Shown here: positions 34,840 to 46,800 of the stretch, piece after piece
Layout of the letters: each line of letters opens with the position of its first letter
How positions within the stretch are numbered: position 1 is the stretch's first letter
Assembly: GCA_023055355.1 (NCBI GenBank)
Contig: JALJCS010000052.1
Coordinates: 1,381,501 to 1,445,500 of the forward strand
Origin: Agelaius tricolor
Lineage: Eukaryota > Chordata > Aves > Passeriformes > Icteridae
Reading direction: 5' to 3'
Length of the DNA: 64,000 nucleotides
Program-made: the position numbers and the translations under genes
The notes under the pieces: model-generated
The model's database searches: none
Seen by the model: only the letters and a program-made list of their open reading frames with translations
Told to the model about the DNA's origin: nothing

Positions 34840-35660
34840 CCCTGGGTTGGTGGGACATGGGCTGCCCAGGATCAGGGGGGCTCAGAGGGTTTGGGGAGGC
34901 AGGGATGGGTGTCCAGGGGAATGGGGGGTTCCAGGAATGGGGTCTCTGGAGAATGGGGGTCCTGAGGAGGGGGAGTCACAGGGGATGGACGTGCCATGTG
35001 AATGGGGGTCCCCAGGGCTGGGGGGACTCAGGGATGGGAGGCCCAGGGGAACATGGGCTCCAGGGATTTGGTGTCATGGTTTTGGTTTGCTAATTTGAGA
35101 TATGTCGGTTAATGTATTAAATAGTGTAGTGGGTTTAGTGTTGGTTAATTATTAGTGCATTTATCAGAATGTATTTATTTCTATTTGTTTTGAGATAAGA
35201 CTAGGAGAAAGGTAAAGTAAAATAAAACTTTAAAAGGGTATATAGAAAAATTTATTAATTGTAATAAATTGTAATAGTAATAAATCCCTCATCAGGGGAT
35301 TGGTGTGCCAGGGATGAGGTGCAGGGGGAATGAGGGGGCCTGGGAGAATTAAGGTCTTGGGGGAAAGGGGGATTTCAGGGGATGGAATGAATGGCAGAGG
35401 GTTCCTTGGGAATGAGGTCCTGGGCCATTGATATCCTGGGCAATGGCAGCCCTGGGATGGGGGTCCCAGGGAAGGGGAGACAGAAGGAAAGGGGGTCCCA
35501 TGGTCAGCTACCCAGGGAAATGAGTTTGCCAGGGATGGACAGTGACGGGATGTGCATGTCGGTTACAGCTCCTTCCCTGGTTGCCTCAGATTTTGGGGTG
35601 ACCCAGGGGCTAGTGCTGCCTGCTGGGTGTCCTGTGATTTAGGGGGGCAACAAGAGGGGA
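34840..35660. repeat. G-rich upstream block of FCRL-4 with AT-rich insert
   Basis: Degenerate G-rich iterations surround an AT-rich insert at about 35,090-35,300. The composite is the inverted copy of 1,690-2,500 and ends in the shared 'cctcagattttggggtgac' phrase near 35,586. Confidence 0.65.
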
Positions 35661-36334
35661 TTCAGAGGTGCTCTGAGTCTGTGCCCCTCCAACCCCCAGG
35701 GGCATTTTATGTTCTTCATTTCCATTTCCTTCCTTTTATCCCTCAAATTCACAAACCCCACAGTTCATGCCTTGATGATCCTGGGGAGCTCCTGAGCAGG
35801 GAATGGGTTGGGGGAAGCCCAGAGTGGGGAAAGCAGGGGTGAGGGGTCTGCAGGGAGGGCTGGGGAGGCTGTGGGGGATGGGGGTGTCTGACAGTGCCCT
35901 CCAACACTTTCACTTTCTCCCTCCTGCAGCAGAAGGAAGAGGCCGTTTGTGCTGAGTGTCACATAGGGGGGGCGGGTTCTGTCCTGGGGTGGCACATCCA
36001 GGGGGCTCCTGTCCTGTCTGGGGGGGGATCCTGTCCCAGGGGGGACACATGCTGGACAAGAGGCTCCTGTCCTGGAGGATGGCAGCTCCGGGGGTGGGGG
36101 AGTCCAGACTTCTCCATTCTTGCTCGTCCCCTGCAGAATCTGAGCCAGCAAGAACAGCTGGGGAATGGAGCCCCAGCAGGAAGGAGCTCCCAGACTCCTG
36201 CTTCTTGAAGCCAGTGGCCATCCAAGAGTGGGGCCCAGCCATGGCCCAGCCCCACTGCACAGGGATGGCCATTGCCCAGCCCTGCTCTGCCCAGCCCCAG
36301 CTGGCAGCCAGCACCTGAGGGTCCCCCCTGCCCC

Positions 36335-36640
36335 CTTGGCTTTGATTCTGGCAGCTTTAGAGCTGCTGCAGAGGTGAGAATTCTGTGGGTGGAAAAAGGC
36401 CCTGCCTGTGGTTTGCTCAGCCCTGCAAGAAGCACAAAGCCCAAAGGGAGCCCAAGCAGTGGCTCTGTGAGGGCCTTTGATGGTTTTCAGAGCAGGGCTG
36501 GCTGGAAACCCCCCCTGCAGAGGCAGCTGCGAGGGAACCAGCCTAGAAATACAGCAGTTGATCATCTTGTCCCTTTTCCCAAGGACTGAGTGAAATCCAG
36601 AACTACTGCAAATCCCAAACTGATATGCTCAAAACCTGAC
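36335..36640 (+). repeat. cluster spacer repeat, copy 4 of 7
   Basis: Direct-orientation copy of the spacer repeat, preceded on its left by the shared GC-rich element in inverted orientation (36,225-36,285). It is followed by an LTR-like insertion at 36,706. Confidence 0.75.
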
Positions 36641-36705
36641 CTGGACCTTGTTCTTGAACAAAACCAGCAGCCTTTTGGAACCTCCCAGAAAGAATGTTTC
36701 AGTTC

Positions 36706-37067
36706 TGTTGTAGCATGGGTCCCTGCCAATTAATAATTAGCACTGACTCCATGATTCCAGAAGGCTGATCAATCGCTTTACTGTACTGTATTTATTAAGA
36801 AACTCATTGCCCTTGCAGACAGTCCTATACAGCTTTAACCTAATTGGTCCTTGGAATTAAAACACCATCACCAGTGGCCAATTAAGAAATCACCCATTGG
36901 TAAACAAATCTTCATAACACATTTCACATGTTCACAACAATGGGTGCACCAAGTGAAGATAAGAATTGTTTCTCATTCTTTTCACTGATCTTCTCACAGC
37001 CTTCACCAGGACAAGGCCTGGGAAAGTTGTGCTTGCTGCTCTCTGTGACCAGAGAGTGGCTGCCACA
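36706..37067 (-). mobile_element. solo-LTR-like insertion with probable GTTC target duplication
   Basis: 362 bp starting TGTTGTAGC and ending GCTGCCACA interrupt a spacer sequence whose uninterrupted version is seen near 955-975 ('aatgtttgggttctggctg'). The left flank ends in cagttc and the right flank starts gggttc, giving a four-base match GTTC. On the - strand an AATAAA lies near 36,793, so the LTR reads right to left. No internal retroviral sequence remains. Confidence 0.65.
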
Positions 37068-37229
37068 GGGTTCTGGCTCAGCTGCCAGACAAGAGGGAAA
37101 AGTATGGAAATATCAAGCAGTGGCTCTGCCGCGGCCGTGGTGGGGCAATGGGGAATGACCCTGTCTGGATTCCAGGTGTTCCCAAAGCTGCTCCATCCCT
37201 GCCCTCCTCACCTGCACAGGGCACAGGGA

Positions 37230-37870
37230 ATAGACGGGGCTCTGCCCCGCCCCTGCCCCGCCTCTTCCAGGGTCCCCCTCCACTTCCCGCAGCTGGGGGG
37301 GCCTTACCCTGGCAGCGCTCGGTCCCGACACATCGCGACAGTGGCTTCGGACACGCTGCCACAGTCGGTTCGGACACCCCGGGACCGTCCCGGCACTCGC
37401 AGCGCGATGGCAGCTGGGCCCCTTCCCGGTGCTCCGGGACCACCATTGCGGTCCCTTCTTTCCGCAGACCCCACCGCAGGGTCTCTGCTCCCCCCTGTCC
37501 CGGGGTCTCCCCTCCGCCGTTTCGCTCCCTCCACGCTCGGGGCTCCCCAGTGGGGTCCCGGTCTCTCCATCCCGGCCCCTCCCACCCGCTGCCCCCCGGC
37601 CCCTCCGGCCGCGCCCCCCGACAGGCCCGGGGCCGGCACCGGCAGAGGCTGCCGAGCTCCTGCAGGATGAGACGTTCCTGGGGCAGAGCCGGCTGAGCGG
37701 GGCCCGGCTCCCTCACGCCGTCCTTGCCCGCAGCACTCGGGCTCCAGCAGCCCCGGGCTGCTCCTTCGGGATGTGCCGACCACTCCCAGAGTGCTGCCCT
37801 TTGTCGGGAACGAGCCCGGGAGCACCCGAATCATCCTCAAGGCCTGGGCCGGGACCTCCTGTGAGGCTGT
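37230..37870. promoter_or_regulatory. CpG-rich stretch (CpG island-like)
   Basis: This interval is dense in CpG dinucleotides (for example around 37,320-37,400 and 37,600-37,720), unlike the surrounding CpG-poor spacer repeats. CpG islands usually mark promoters. The nearest candidate transcript is the - strand open frame at 37,837-38,316, but no promoter element was identified. Confidence 0.5.
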
Positions 37871-38316
37871 GCCTGAGGCCTGAGGGGTTTGGGAGCCCGA
37901 TGGGTGTCACTGCTCTGTCCCAAAATCTGCGGGAAGCAGGAATGGCAAGTGGTGCCCCACCATGGCCCAGCCCCGTGGGTCTCACCTGAGCACCCTGTGG
38001 AATTCCCGGCGCTCCTGCTCCACCTGCATGGCCAGGTGCTGTTCCCATGGGCCCCCTGCTCCAGCCGCTCCCACCTCAGCCACTGCTCCAGCTCAGCCTT
38101 CCCTGCCAGCGAGCAGGAAGCAGCGGCCACATGGCACAGGCACTGAATCATCCCCAGCATCAGCAAAAACCTTCCGGGCAGCCAAAAAAGCTCCTTATGG
38201 GCAGAGCTGGCAGCATCTAACTCCCAAATTGTGTCTAATTCTGCCTTGTGTAGTTCAACGTCCTCAGGAGTGGCAGTGGGGCTGAGTTTTTGTGCACAGA
38301 GATGCTTTAGGAGCAT
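37837..38316 (-). CDS. open frame of unknown family, duplicated near 63 kb
   Basis: A - strand frame of 159 codons starts MLLKHLCAQKLSP. It contains a hydrophobic stretch (LPGRFLLMLGMIQCLCH) and a charged, coiled-coil-like part (KAELEQWLRWERLEQG). One base later in an alternative frame the sequence continues as EQHLAMQVEQERREFHRVL and reaches a GTGAGA donor near 37,985-37,990, which suggests a real coding exon with one indel. A related frame starting MLLKHPCAQ lies at 62,908-63,186 on the + strand but diverges after LCHG. I do not recognise the family. Confidence 0.4.
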   Translation of the reverse strand: MLLKHLCAQKLSPTATPEDVELHKAELDTIWELDAASSAHKELFWLPGRFLLMLGMIQCLCHVAAASCSLAGKAELEQWLRWERLEQGAHGNSTWPCRWSRSAGNSTGCSGETHGAGPWWGTTCHSCFPQILGQSSDTHRAPKPLRPQAQPHRRSRPRP

Positions 38317-38853
38317 GGCTGAACTTTAGGGACCCCAGCCCTAATTATAACACCTCCTTAAGGGTCTGCAGCTCCCAGAGCGGAACAGGGGCATTGGCCC
38401 AACCAGCTCCAATTTTGCCCCATTTTGCCCTCCCAAGGCACTGCTTCCAGCCTGGGCTGTCCCTGTGCCCCAGCTGCAGCTGCAGAGCCCTTGGGGCTGT
38501 GCCTCAGCTCTCCTCTTCCTCCTCCTCCTCCTCCCCTTGTGGCTTCTGTGTTGGGACCAGCAGTGGCCCAGGAAGTGCAGGAACTCCAAACGTGCTCTGG
38601 AGGCCCCTGAGCTCCTCAACATCCCAGAGGAATTCTACATTCCCAGAGCTGCTGTGCCAGGGCTGAAGGAGGAAAAGAGAGTGGAAAATCTGAGGGTTTG
38701 CAGGAATTGTGGCATAAAGCCACCAGCGCCGCTGCTGTAGACCCGAGACCTGCCTGGGGTCAGGAGCTGCCTTTCTTCCATTTGAGATCATGGAGAGTGG
38801 TCACGGGTGTGTGCCTGGCCCCGGGACACTGCTACACTGCCACTGGGCACTGG
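38000..38853. repeat. inverted copy of about 62,390-63,110
   Basis: The stretch matches 62,390-63,110 in reverse orientation, including the 'gggcattggcccaaccagct' phrase, a CTC-rich run near 38,515-38,535 and the MLLKH frame. At 38,853, where the other copies continue toward the CTCF-like motif pair, it is cut by the LTR at 38,854. Confidence 0.7.
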
Positions 38854-39497
38854 TGTTATGAATAAGAAGCTTGACTAGGCCAATATTCAAGCAGCAATCA
38901 ATTTATTATTTAATATGGTAAAGTATGAGCAATACAGCGCTGGGTACAGTGGGGGAAGTTTTCCCTCCAACTGCACACCAATAATTGATGGTTACAGGTA
39001 TTTATAGGGGTACTCATCAGTTGGTTTTTTTTCAACAGTTTCTATTTCCAATTTTTACTCATCAGCAATTTTTATTCCAAATGATTACATCACAATTCTA
39101 TACACTATTGTGATTTGAATTTCTCAGGATGTATTTTCAAAGGAGTATCCCCAGATGGTGATGGTCCAGTTTCTGAAAGAAGAAAGACGAATCCCATCTG
39201 GTGGAGTCCAGCTCCCCAGATGTGTCCACCTTTTAATTGCAGAGACTATAAATCTCAAACCAGTGATGTCTAGCTTCCCTTTGGTCAAAACTATAAATCC
39301 TTGAGGTGATGTTCATCTTCCTTTCTCAAACTGCTTTTCTCTGCTTCAATAAGGCCTGAGATAAGCATATTTCCTATATATATTCCAAAACTATAGTTTC
39401 AAGGATACAAATAATATTCTAAAATTATACTTCAAAAGGTTATTATTGCAGAGCTTTTTTATGGATTAAATGCAAGCAAAAAGCAACATCCTTAACA
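38854..39497 (-). mobile_element. solo-LTR-like element with TGTTA/TAACA ends
   Basis: About 644 bp start TGTTATGAATAAG and end CCTTAACA. On the - strand there is a TATAAATA box (complement of about 38,998-39,008) and an AATAAA near 38,898. The ends resemble those of the gammaretrovirus-like LTRs but the body does not. The left flank is the 42.37-kb-type spacer and the right side (from about 39,700) is a different part of the spacer. No target duplication is seen. The 39,498-39,695 interval is unassigned and could be residual internal sequence. Confidence 0.6.
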
Positions 39498-40227
39498 CCT
39501 TAATTCTAATGCTTCTAAATCGACGAGGGTTAATTGCAAACAAAAGATAGGTTCAAAGGCCTTTTTCCATGTTTTATTTTCATCAGTTATTATTAGAATT
39601 CGCAACTATCCCATTGTCGATGTCCACACATTTCGCATTCACAAGTACACACTTCGCCTGTTTGTACCTGACACGAAACACAGCTTTGCATCTCACATTG
39701 ATGATCCTGTGGAGGCCCTGAGCAGGGAATGGGCAGGGGGAAGATCAGGGTGGGGGAAGCAGGGGTGAGGGGTCTGCAGGGAGGGCTGGGGAGGCTGTGG
39801 GGGATGGGGGTGTCCAGCTTTTACCCCCCCAACATTTTCAGTTTCTCTCTCCTGCAGAAGAAGGAAGAGGCCGTTTGACACGTTTGTCATGGGGAAGAGG
39901 CAGGGGGAAGAGGGGCAGGTTCTGTCCTGGGGGGGCACATCCAGGGGGCTCCTGTCCTGTCCGGGGGGGGATCCTGTCCCAGGGGGGACACATGCTGGAC
40001 AAGAGGCTCCTGTGCTGGAGCATGGCAGCTCCGGAGGGGTTCAGACTTTTCCATTCTTGCTTGTCCCCTGCAGGATCTGAGCCAGCAAGAGCAGCTGGGG
40101 AATGGAGCCCCAGTCAGGAAGGAGCTCCCAGACTCCTGCTCCTTGAAGCCAGTGGCCATCCAAGGTTGTGACCAGCCATGGCCCAGCCCCACTGCACAGG
40201 GATGGCCATTGGCCAGCCCTGCTCTGG

Positions 40228-41622
40228 TGTCCTGGTTTGAGAGGAAGTGAATTTTTTGGGATGCTGTGGTCAGACCAATAGGTGCTCAGATTTGAATGTT
40301 GGCACCTGGTGTGGCCACTGAGGACATGGATACACCTCTGAGAACACAGGGGGTTAAAAGCAGAGAACTCCCAGGAAAACTTTCTCTTGGTTCCGGTCAG
40401 TGAAAGGTTCAGAGCTCCCCTGCCTGGCTGCGGGCTGGGTGCGGAAGGGGAAGCCATGCGGCCGGGTGAGGCAGGCCGGGGCCTTGGACAGAGAGGGGAG
40501 GTGAAGAGGCCCTTGCAGGATGGAAGGGTGGAGGAACATTGGAGAGGCATCGGGCATCCACACCCCACCAGGAGAGAGAGAGAGAGAGAGAGAGAGCGAG
40601 CCGGTGTCTGTGCCTGTGCCGCCTTGAAATTTGATAGCGGCCGGCTGAGAAGGAGAAGGAGGGCATGCGGCGAGAAGGTGCCCAGCAAGGCAGCCGTGGG
40701 AGTTCTGGACAGGCAGAGCCTGAGATTTTTAACCCTTTTCTTGGATGATGGAAACCTTACAAATGCTGATCCTCCTGGAACTGAATGAGAAGAGAGATAA
40801 AGATAAGAGGAAATGGGCCACAAGAGAAGCGGAGAAGAATCTTAGGAGGGAGGAGGTGATGGAGTGGCCTTTGGCTGGACTTTTCTTGTATAGCCATGGA
40901 CAGAACCGTTTTTCCTGTGACACAGAGACAGCATTTAGGGGGAGGCAATGGCTCGGAGCCAAGGGAGTGCAGGGATGTTATGTGAAGGAGTGCGTGAACA
41001 GAGACGATGGGTGAGGAGGGTGGTTGGTGCCCTCGATCTTCAGTGGAGGAGAAGATCTCTATTCTTGAGACCCCTCGGCCCCAGGGGATGAAATTTGGGG
41101 GGGACAGGTGCCCCGAAAATGAGAGACTGTGCTCTTCTTGGAACAGGACAAAGCACCCTTAAAAGGAAAACCCTAGAAGCAGCTCTGGTCCATGTGCAGT
41201 GGTGAGGGCTTGGAAGGAAGATGTCACGATGGCAAATGACCTATGGGCGGTGCCACGTGTGACACGGAAACACAAGAGGTCTCCACTGTGTTTCCAGGGG
41301 AAGCCTATGGCACAAGAGGGACTCCTCACTCCTTGATGAACTGAGAATTGATTATTTAAAGGGGGGTGATGGACTGAGAGTTGGTGATCTTAGGGATGGA
41401 TGTATTGGAAATTTGGTGGGGGGAGGAGGAATGTTTTTGGAAGGTTTTCATTCTTTCTGTGTGTTTCTTTTTACATAGAATTTTAGGTTAATAAAGTTTT
41501 CTCTTCTTTATTCCTAAGTTGGAGCCTGCTTTGCTCTATTCCTAGTCACATCTCACAGCAGACACCAGGGAGAATGTATTTTCATGGGGGCACTGGCATT
41601 GTGCCAGCGTCAAACCATGACA
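40228..41622. mobile_element. 1.4-kb solo LTR with CTGG target duplication
   Basis: The element starts TGTCCTGGTTTGA and ends TCAAACCATGACA, a 13-base imperfect inverted end pair. It is flanked by CTGG on both sides. The empty site is seen in the other spacer copies, where 'cctgctctg' continues directly into 'cccagcccc'. It includes a GA microsatellite (about 40,572-40,596), a GC-rich first part, and AATAAA signals near 41,490. Open frames within it are short and unsupported. This is the one clean insertion in the cluster. Confidence 0.85.
40572..40596 (+). repeat. (GA)n microsatellite
   Basis: About 12 uninterrupted GA dinucleotides inside the 1.4-kb solo LTR. Confidence 0.9.
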
Positions 41623-41677
41623 CTGGCCAGCCCCAGGTGGCAGCCAGCATCTGACGGCTCCCCCCAGCCCCTGACCC

Positions 41678-41998
41678 CTTGGCTTTGATTTTGGCAGCTT
41701 TAGAGCTGCTGCAAAGGTGAGAATTCTGTGGGGGAAAAAGGCCTGGCTTTTGGTGGTTTGCTCAGCTCTGCAAAACTGAGCTGAGCACAAAGAAGCACAA
41801 ACCCAAAATGAGCCCAAGCAATGGCTCTGGGAGAGCCTTTGATGGTTTTCAGAGCAGGGCTGGCTGGAAACTGCCCCTGCAGGGGCAGCTGTGGGGGAAC
41901 CAGTCCGGAAATGCAGCAATTGATCATTTGTTCCTCTTGGTAAGGGAATGAGAGAGCACCAGAACTACTGCACATCCCACAACGCTCTGCTCAACAAG
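41678..41998 (+). repeat. cluster spacer repeat, copy 5 of 7
   Basis: Direct-orientation copy lying just right of the solo LTR and leading into the CTCF-motif module of FCRL-5. Confidence 0.75.
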
Positions 41999-42189
41999 CT
42001 ACCTGGGACGCTCCTTCTTGAACAAAACCTGCAGCCTTCTAGACCGTTATGGAACAAATGTTTGGGTTCAGGCTGTGGCCACCAGATAAAAGGGAAAAGT
42101 GTGGAAATACCGAGCAGGGGCTCTGCCCGTGGCCCTGGTGGGGCAATGGGGAGTGACCCTGTCTGGATTCCAGGTGTCCCCAAAGCTGC

Positions 42190-42660
42190 TCCATCCCTGC
42201 CCTCCTCACCTGAGTGAAAGGCTGAGGGTTTGCAGGAATTGTGGTGTAAAACCACCAGAGGTGCTACTGTGGACACGAGACCTGCCCAGGGTCAGGCGCT
42301 GACTTCCTTCCATTCGGGATCATGGAGAATGGTCGCGGGTGTTGTGCAGGGCGTGTGCCTGGCCCCGGGACACTGCTACGCTGCCAGTGGGCACTGGGAC
42401 CCAACCTGCTGCCTTGGCGGCTTCTGCCCGCTGCCGGTGGTGGTGCCGGGACCGATTGGTGGCCGTGAGTTTGCAAAAGGAGCGATTTGCCCTCCTCCCT
42501 CCCGCCCGAGGCCGCCATGGCCCCTGAGGGGATGGAGCTGGAGCAGGGCGCCCCCTGCTGGCCGGGAGTGCTCCCTGCAGCGCCCCCTGCTGGCCGCGGT
42601 TATAACTGCCACAAAAACCAACAGCGCTGAGCGGGAGGGAAAGTTCTGGGTTTGAGTTGT
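42190..42660 (-). promoter_or_regulatory. GC-rich module with paired CTCF-core motifs, FCRL-5 side
   Basis: Two copies of the CTCF core GCCAGCAGGGGGCGC lie on the - strand at 42,548-42,562 and 42,580-42,594, 32 bp apart, followed by 'gttataactgccac'. The module lies about 1.25 kb beyond the stop codon of FCRL-5. It recurs at 48,785-49,260 and, inverted, at 62,050-62,520. Binding is inferred from motif identity only. Confidence 0.7.
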
Positions 42661-43848
42661 TGGTTCTCTTCTGGTTTATAAATTTCCTACTACAGAGCTA
42701 TTATTCCTTTTCCAACACTTTTGCCTGGAAGCCCCATCATTTTTGAAATTAAAGAATATATTACACACGTGTCTTCTTTCCATTCCAGGAAGGTTCCCAC
42801 TTTCCTTGGCAGATATTTCTCATTTAAACAAGTTGCTAACTCCTCGGTTGGGGACAGATACCCCAAAAGGAGACAGGATCAACGACTTGGTCACCTTATG
42901 CTCTGCCTTTTAAGGCAGTTGGGCCACCAAGGGCCATGTCCCCAGCTGGCACTCCTGGTCACCCGGCCACTCAGGAGGTGGCTTTGGCAGAGCATCACAC
43001 TATCCCCAGTGTGCCACGGCTGACAGACTGAGGGACAGACGGGGCCCTGTCTCACCATAAGCAAGGCCTGGCCCACCCCTGCCACATGGAGGTGTTCCAA
43101 AATGTCTCCAGACATCAAACTTTTCCTGCCTCTGACACCCCACCCTGTATCATGGCCTGATCCCAACTGCCCTGGAAAAGGGGGAGGCTCCGGAACCCCC
43201 ACGGGGCCTTTGTGACATCCTCGTGTGGGGAACAGGGCAGAGGAGGTGTTTGGGACAGGGGAGAAGAGGATCCAGAGCCTCCTAAAGGCTGTGTTGGCCA
43301 TCAGAGCAAGGAAGGTTGAGGCCCTGCCAGGTTCCTCTGGTGGAGGAAACGTGCTGGGGACAGCGTCTGGGGTTTGTTCCTTATTGGGGGCTTTCCCTGG
43401 AAATCGTTCCTTGTCTGACTATTTGGACTCTGAACCTTGTTGCTGTTTCTGTTGGTTTTGTTCTCTTGTTGGTGATTCAGGAAATTGTTCTTCTCTCAGC
43501 TGTTTTGGATCTTTGTGCCTCCACTGGGAGGGTGAAGGGCATCAGCCCCTGGGTTTCAGTGGCAGCCCAGAACTGGAGAATCCCATTCCCAAAGCCCGAC
43601 AAAGCTGAACAAACACCATCTCTGCCAGTTTAACCAAAAAGCTGCATTTTGGACCAAATAAGAAGGAAATGGCTCCTGTGCCCCCTGGCACAGGGAGGAA
43701 CCTGGGGGGCCATGGGTGTACTGGATGCACTGGGATAGGGAAAGGAGAGCACTGGGGGCCCTGTGCAGCCCCCCCAACTCGTGATCATCACCCCAGGCAG
43801 GGCCATAACGGGAGCCATGGGATGGGGACTCCCAGTGTCCCCCAGTGT
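42661..43848. repeat. downstream flank of FCRL-5, repeated at FCRL-6 and FCRL-7
   Basis: About 1.2 kb shared with 49,261-50,222 (direct) and 61,105-62,050 (inverted). No exon is supported. It may include the 3' untranslated region on the gene side, but no clear AATAAA for the FCRL transcript was found. Confidence 0.6.
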
Positions 43849-46800
43849 CACAGCATGTTCCCATGGATGTCACTGGTGTCCTGCAGTCGCCCGTGTGGTC
43901 CTGGCAGCTCTGCCTGGGTCACCTGGAGGACCTTGGGGGGGACAGTAAGGGACACCTGGCTGGGGGTGACACCCATGGGTGACATGTCTGTGTCCCCACC
44001 CCCTGCCCCCTTGGTGTCCAGCCCCTCCCCCTCCTCCAGGGGATAAGGGGGATCTGGGGGGGCCCTGTAGGGATAAGGGGGGGTCTGAGGGGTGTCTGGG
44101 GAGGGGGTCAAGGAGAGCCATGGCTGGAGCTCCCCACTCACCTGTCCTGGGATTTCCTGAGAGCTGCAAGAAAAAGAGGACGGGGTGATCATGGGGTGCC
44201 CTGGGCCCCAACCCCACCTGGGGCCTTTAATGCACACTGGACCCCTGAGCCCCCACCAGACATTGATTTCTACTGGACTCCCAGGCCCCTGCACCCCAAA
44301 CCACCCCTGAGGAGCCCCAGAACACCTGAGCCACCCAGGTACTCCAACCCCCTCCCCAGGACCCCTGAACTGCCTTGGAACCCTGATTCTTCACACAGCC
44401 CCTGAGCACCCCTCAGGCCCCCAAAAACCCCAAGAATGGAATGCAGGGAAGCCTCCAAACAGCTCCAGGATCCCTGGAGAGCTCTCAACATCCCTGCACA
44501 ACTCTCCAACACCTCCCTAAAAGCCCCCAGGAGATCCCAGAGTGACCCCAATATTCCTCAAGGCCCTTCCTGGGACAGCCCAGGACCCTCCAAAATGTCC
44601 CCAACCCTGTGAGCACCCAAAGCAAAGGTCACTGGGGGCTCAGCTTCCTGCAGGTCAGGAGCTATGGGTGATGCCCCAAGTGCCCCCCCAGTGTGTGGGG
44701 CATCCCCCAAGTTCCTGTAGGACCTCGGGCCCCCCCATTGTCACCCACCCCGGCGGGGCCAGCAGTGACAGCCCCCAATGACAGCCAGGAGCAGGAGCAG
44801 GAACAGGAGGGTCCTGCCGACATTCACAGCCACTGCTGGGGACAGAGGGGACACATTGGGGTCACCCAGAACCCTAGAGGTCCTGAACACCCCGGTGACC
44901 CCATGTGACCCCACCTGTGACCCAGGGTGAGCCAGGTGTCACCTCCAGGGCCAGCTCAGGGACGAGTGCCTGGAACACGCGGTGCCCGTCCTGTCCCAGC
45001 TGGTTGGTGGCCATGCACTTGTAGGTGCCCAAATGTCCCACATTGATGTCCCTGAGCTCCAGGAGGGGACCCCGGGCCACCTCCTGCCCATTGTGCAGCC
45101 AGGTGAAGGTGACAGGGGCTGAGCCCACCTGCACTGAGCAGTGCAGGGTCACAGGGTCACCTGCACGCACCTGGTGTGATGGGGGACTGGGGGTGATGTT
45201 GGCATTGGCCACAGGCACTGTGGGGACACAGACAGGGCTGGCACCGGGCGAGGTGGGATGGGGGTGCCATGGGGGGGTCACCCCCAGCCCGAGGGTCCTG
45301 CTCACCCAGGACGGTGACATTCATGGGGTCACTCTCGGCCACGCTGTCCCCGTCGCTGACCCGGCACCTGTACTGGCCGCTGTCATTGTCCCCAGCCTGG
45401 CTCAGCTTCAGGCAGGGGCCGGTGCCCAGTGGTGCTCCCGAGCCCTCCCGGTGCCAGGAGAAGGACAGGGGACCATCTGCTGCACAACTCAGCACCAGGC
45501 TGTCCCCAAGTGCCACCTGTCCCCCGGGGGCTGTGCTGACAGGGACACCCCCGAGAGCAGAACCACTATGGGGGGGACACAGGAGGGTTTGGGGAGCCAG
45601 GGGGGGTGGGGGACACAGGAGGGGAAATAAGGGGATTGGAGGGGAGCAAAGAGGATCCCAGTGAGCAGAAGGGGACCCTGGGAGGGACGTTGGGACCTGG
45701 GGACAATGGCGAGACCCCGTGGAAAGGGAGAGAGACCCAGGCAGGGATGGGGAACCAGACGAGAGACTAATGAGCCTCAGGGAATGATTTGGGGTTTAGA
45801 GATGGGTGGGAGGACCCAGGGAAGGCACAGAGACCAGTGGGTGGAGCAGGGACCTTGGAAGGGGTGGGGAATCCGGGGAGGGCTGGGGAGGACAAAGAGA
45901 GGGATGAGGGATCTGCAGGTGGAACTGGGCAGTCATGGGGGAAACCAAGAGGGACTTGGGAAATTTGGGGTGACCCAGAGAGGAGTAAAGGGAGAGATGA
46001 AGGATTCAGGCAGTGGCGGGGAAACCCTCAGAGGATGTCGGGCTTCCCTGTCCCCATCCTTGCACTCACTGTGCACTGTCACTGTCACCCAGTTCGACAT
46101 GCTCCACAGTGACACCACCCGGCCCGCGCAGTGGTAGAGGCCACTGTGGTGCAGCTGCAGAGGGGACAGGGACAACTCGGTCCTATCATGGAGCCCCTCC
46201 AGTTTCCTCCCCTCGTGGTAGAAGGACACCAAGGTGACCGTGCTGTTCCAAGAGCGCCGGCAGCGCAGTGTCACCGTGTCCCCCTCCAGCAGCGCCTGTG
46301 CCGGCACCTGCAGCACCAGCCAGTCCAGGGGACAGAGGGGTCCTGTCACACCCGATGGCACCAGGACTCCCCATTCGGTGACACCCAGCACATCAGGGGT
46401 CCTCATTTCCCACATGGTTTTCCCCACTCTGGGATGCTCTGGGATGTCCCCAGAGCAGGGCACAGGCTCAGATCACACAGGAGGTGACCCATGGAGCAGA
46501 GCCCACCTGGAGCCCTCGGGGTTGCCGTGGGTGCCAGGATGGGGACACCCAAACCTCCCTCACCATTTAAGACTGTTACGGGGGGGCTGAGCCCGGTGCC
46601 AGGTCTGCCACACTCATAGGTGCCACTCTCAGTGACACTGAAGTTGTCGCGTTGCTCCTGTCCCCAGCGCTGCCCATCCTTGTACCAGGTGGTGGCACCA
46701 GCGGTCCCCGAGCCCTGGCAGGTCAGTGTCATCCGGTCCCACAGCACCGCCGGCCTCCAGTGGGGCTCCACCAGGAGCTGGGTGGTCTGGGAACCTGTGG

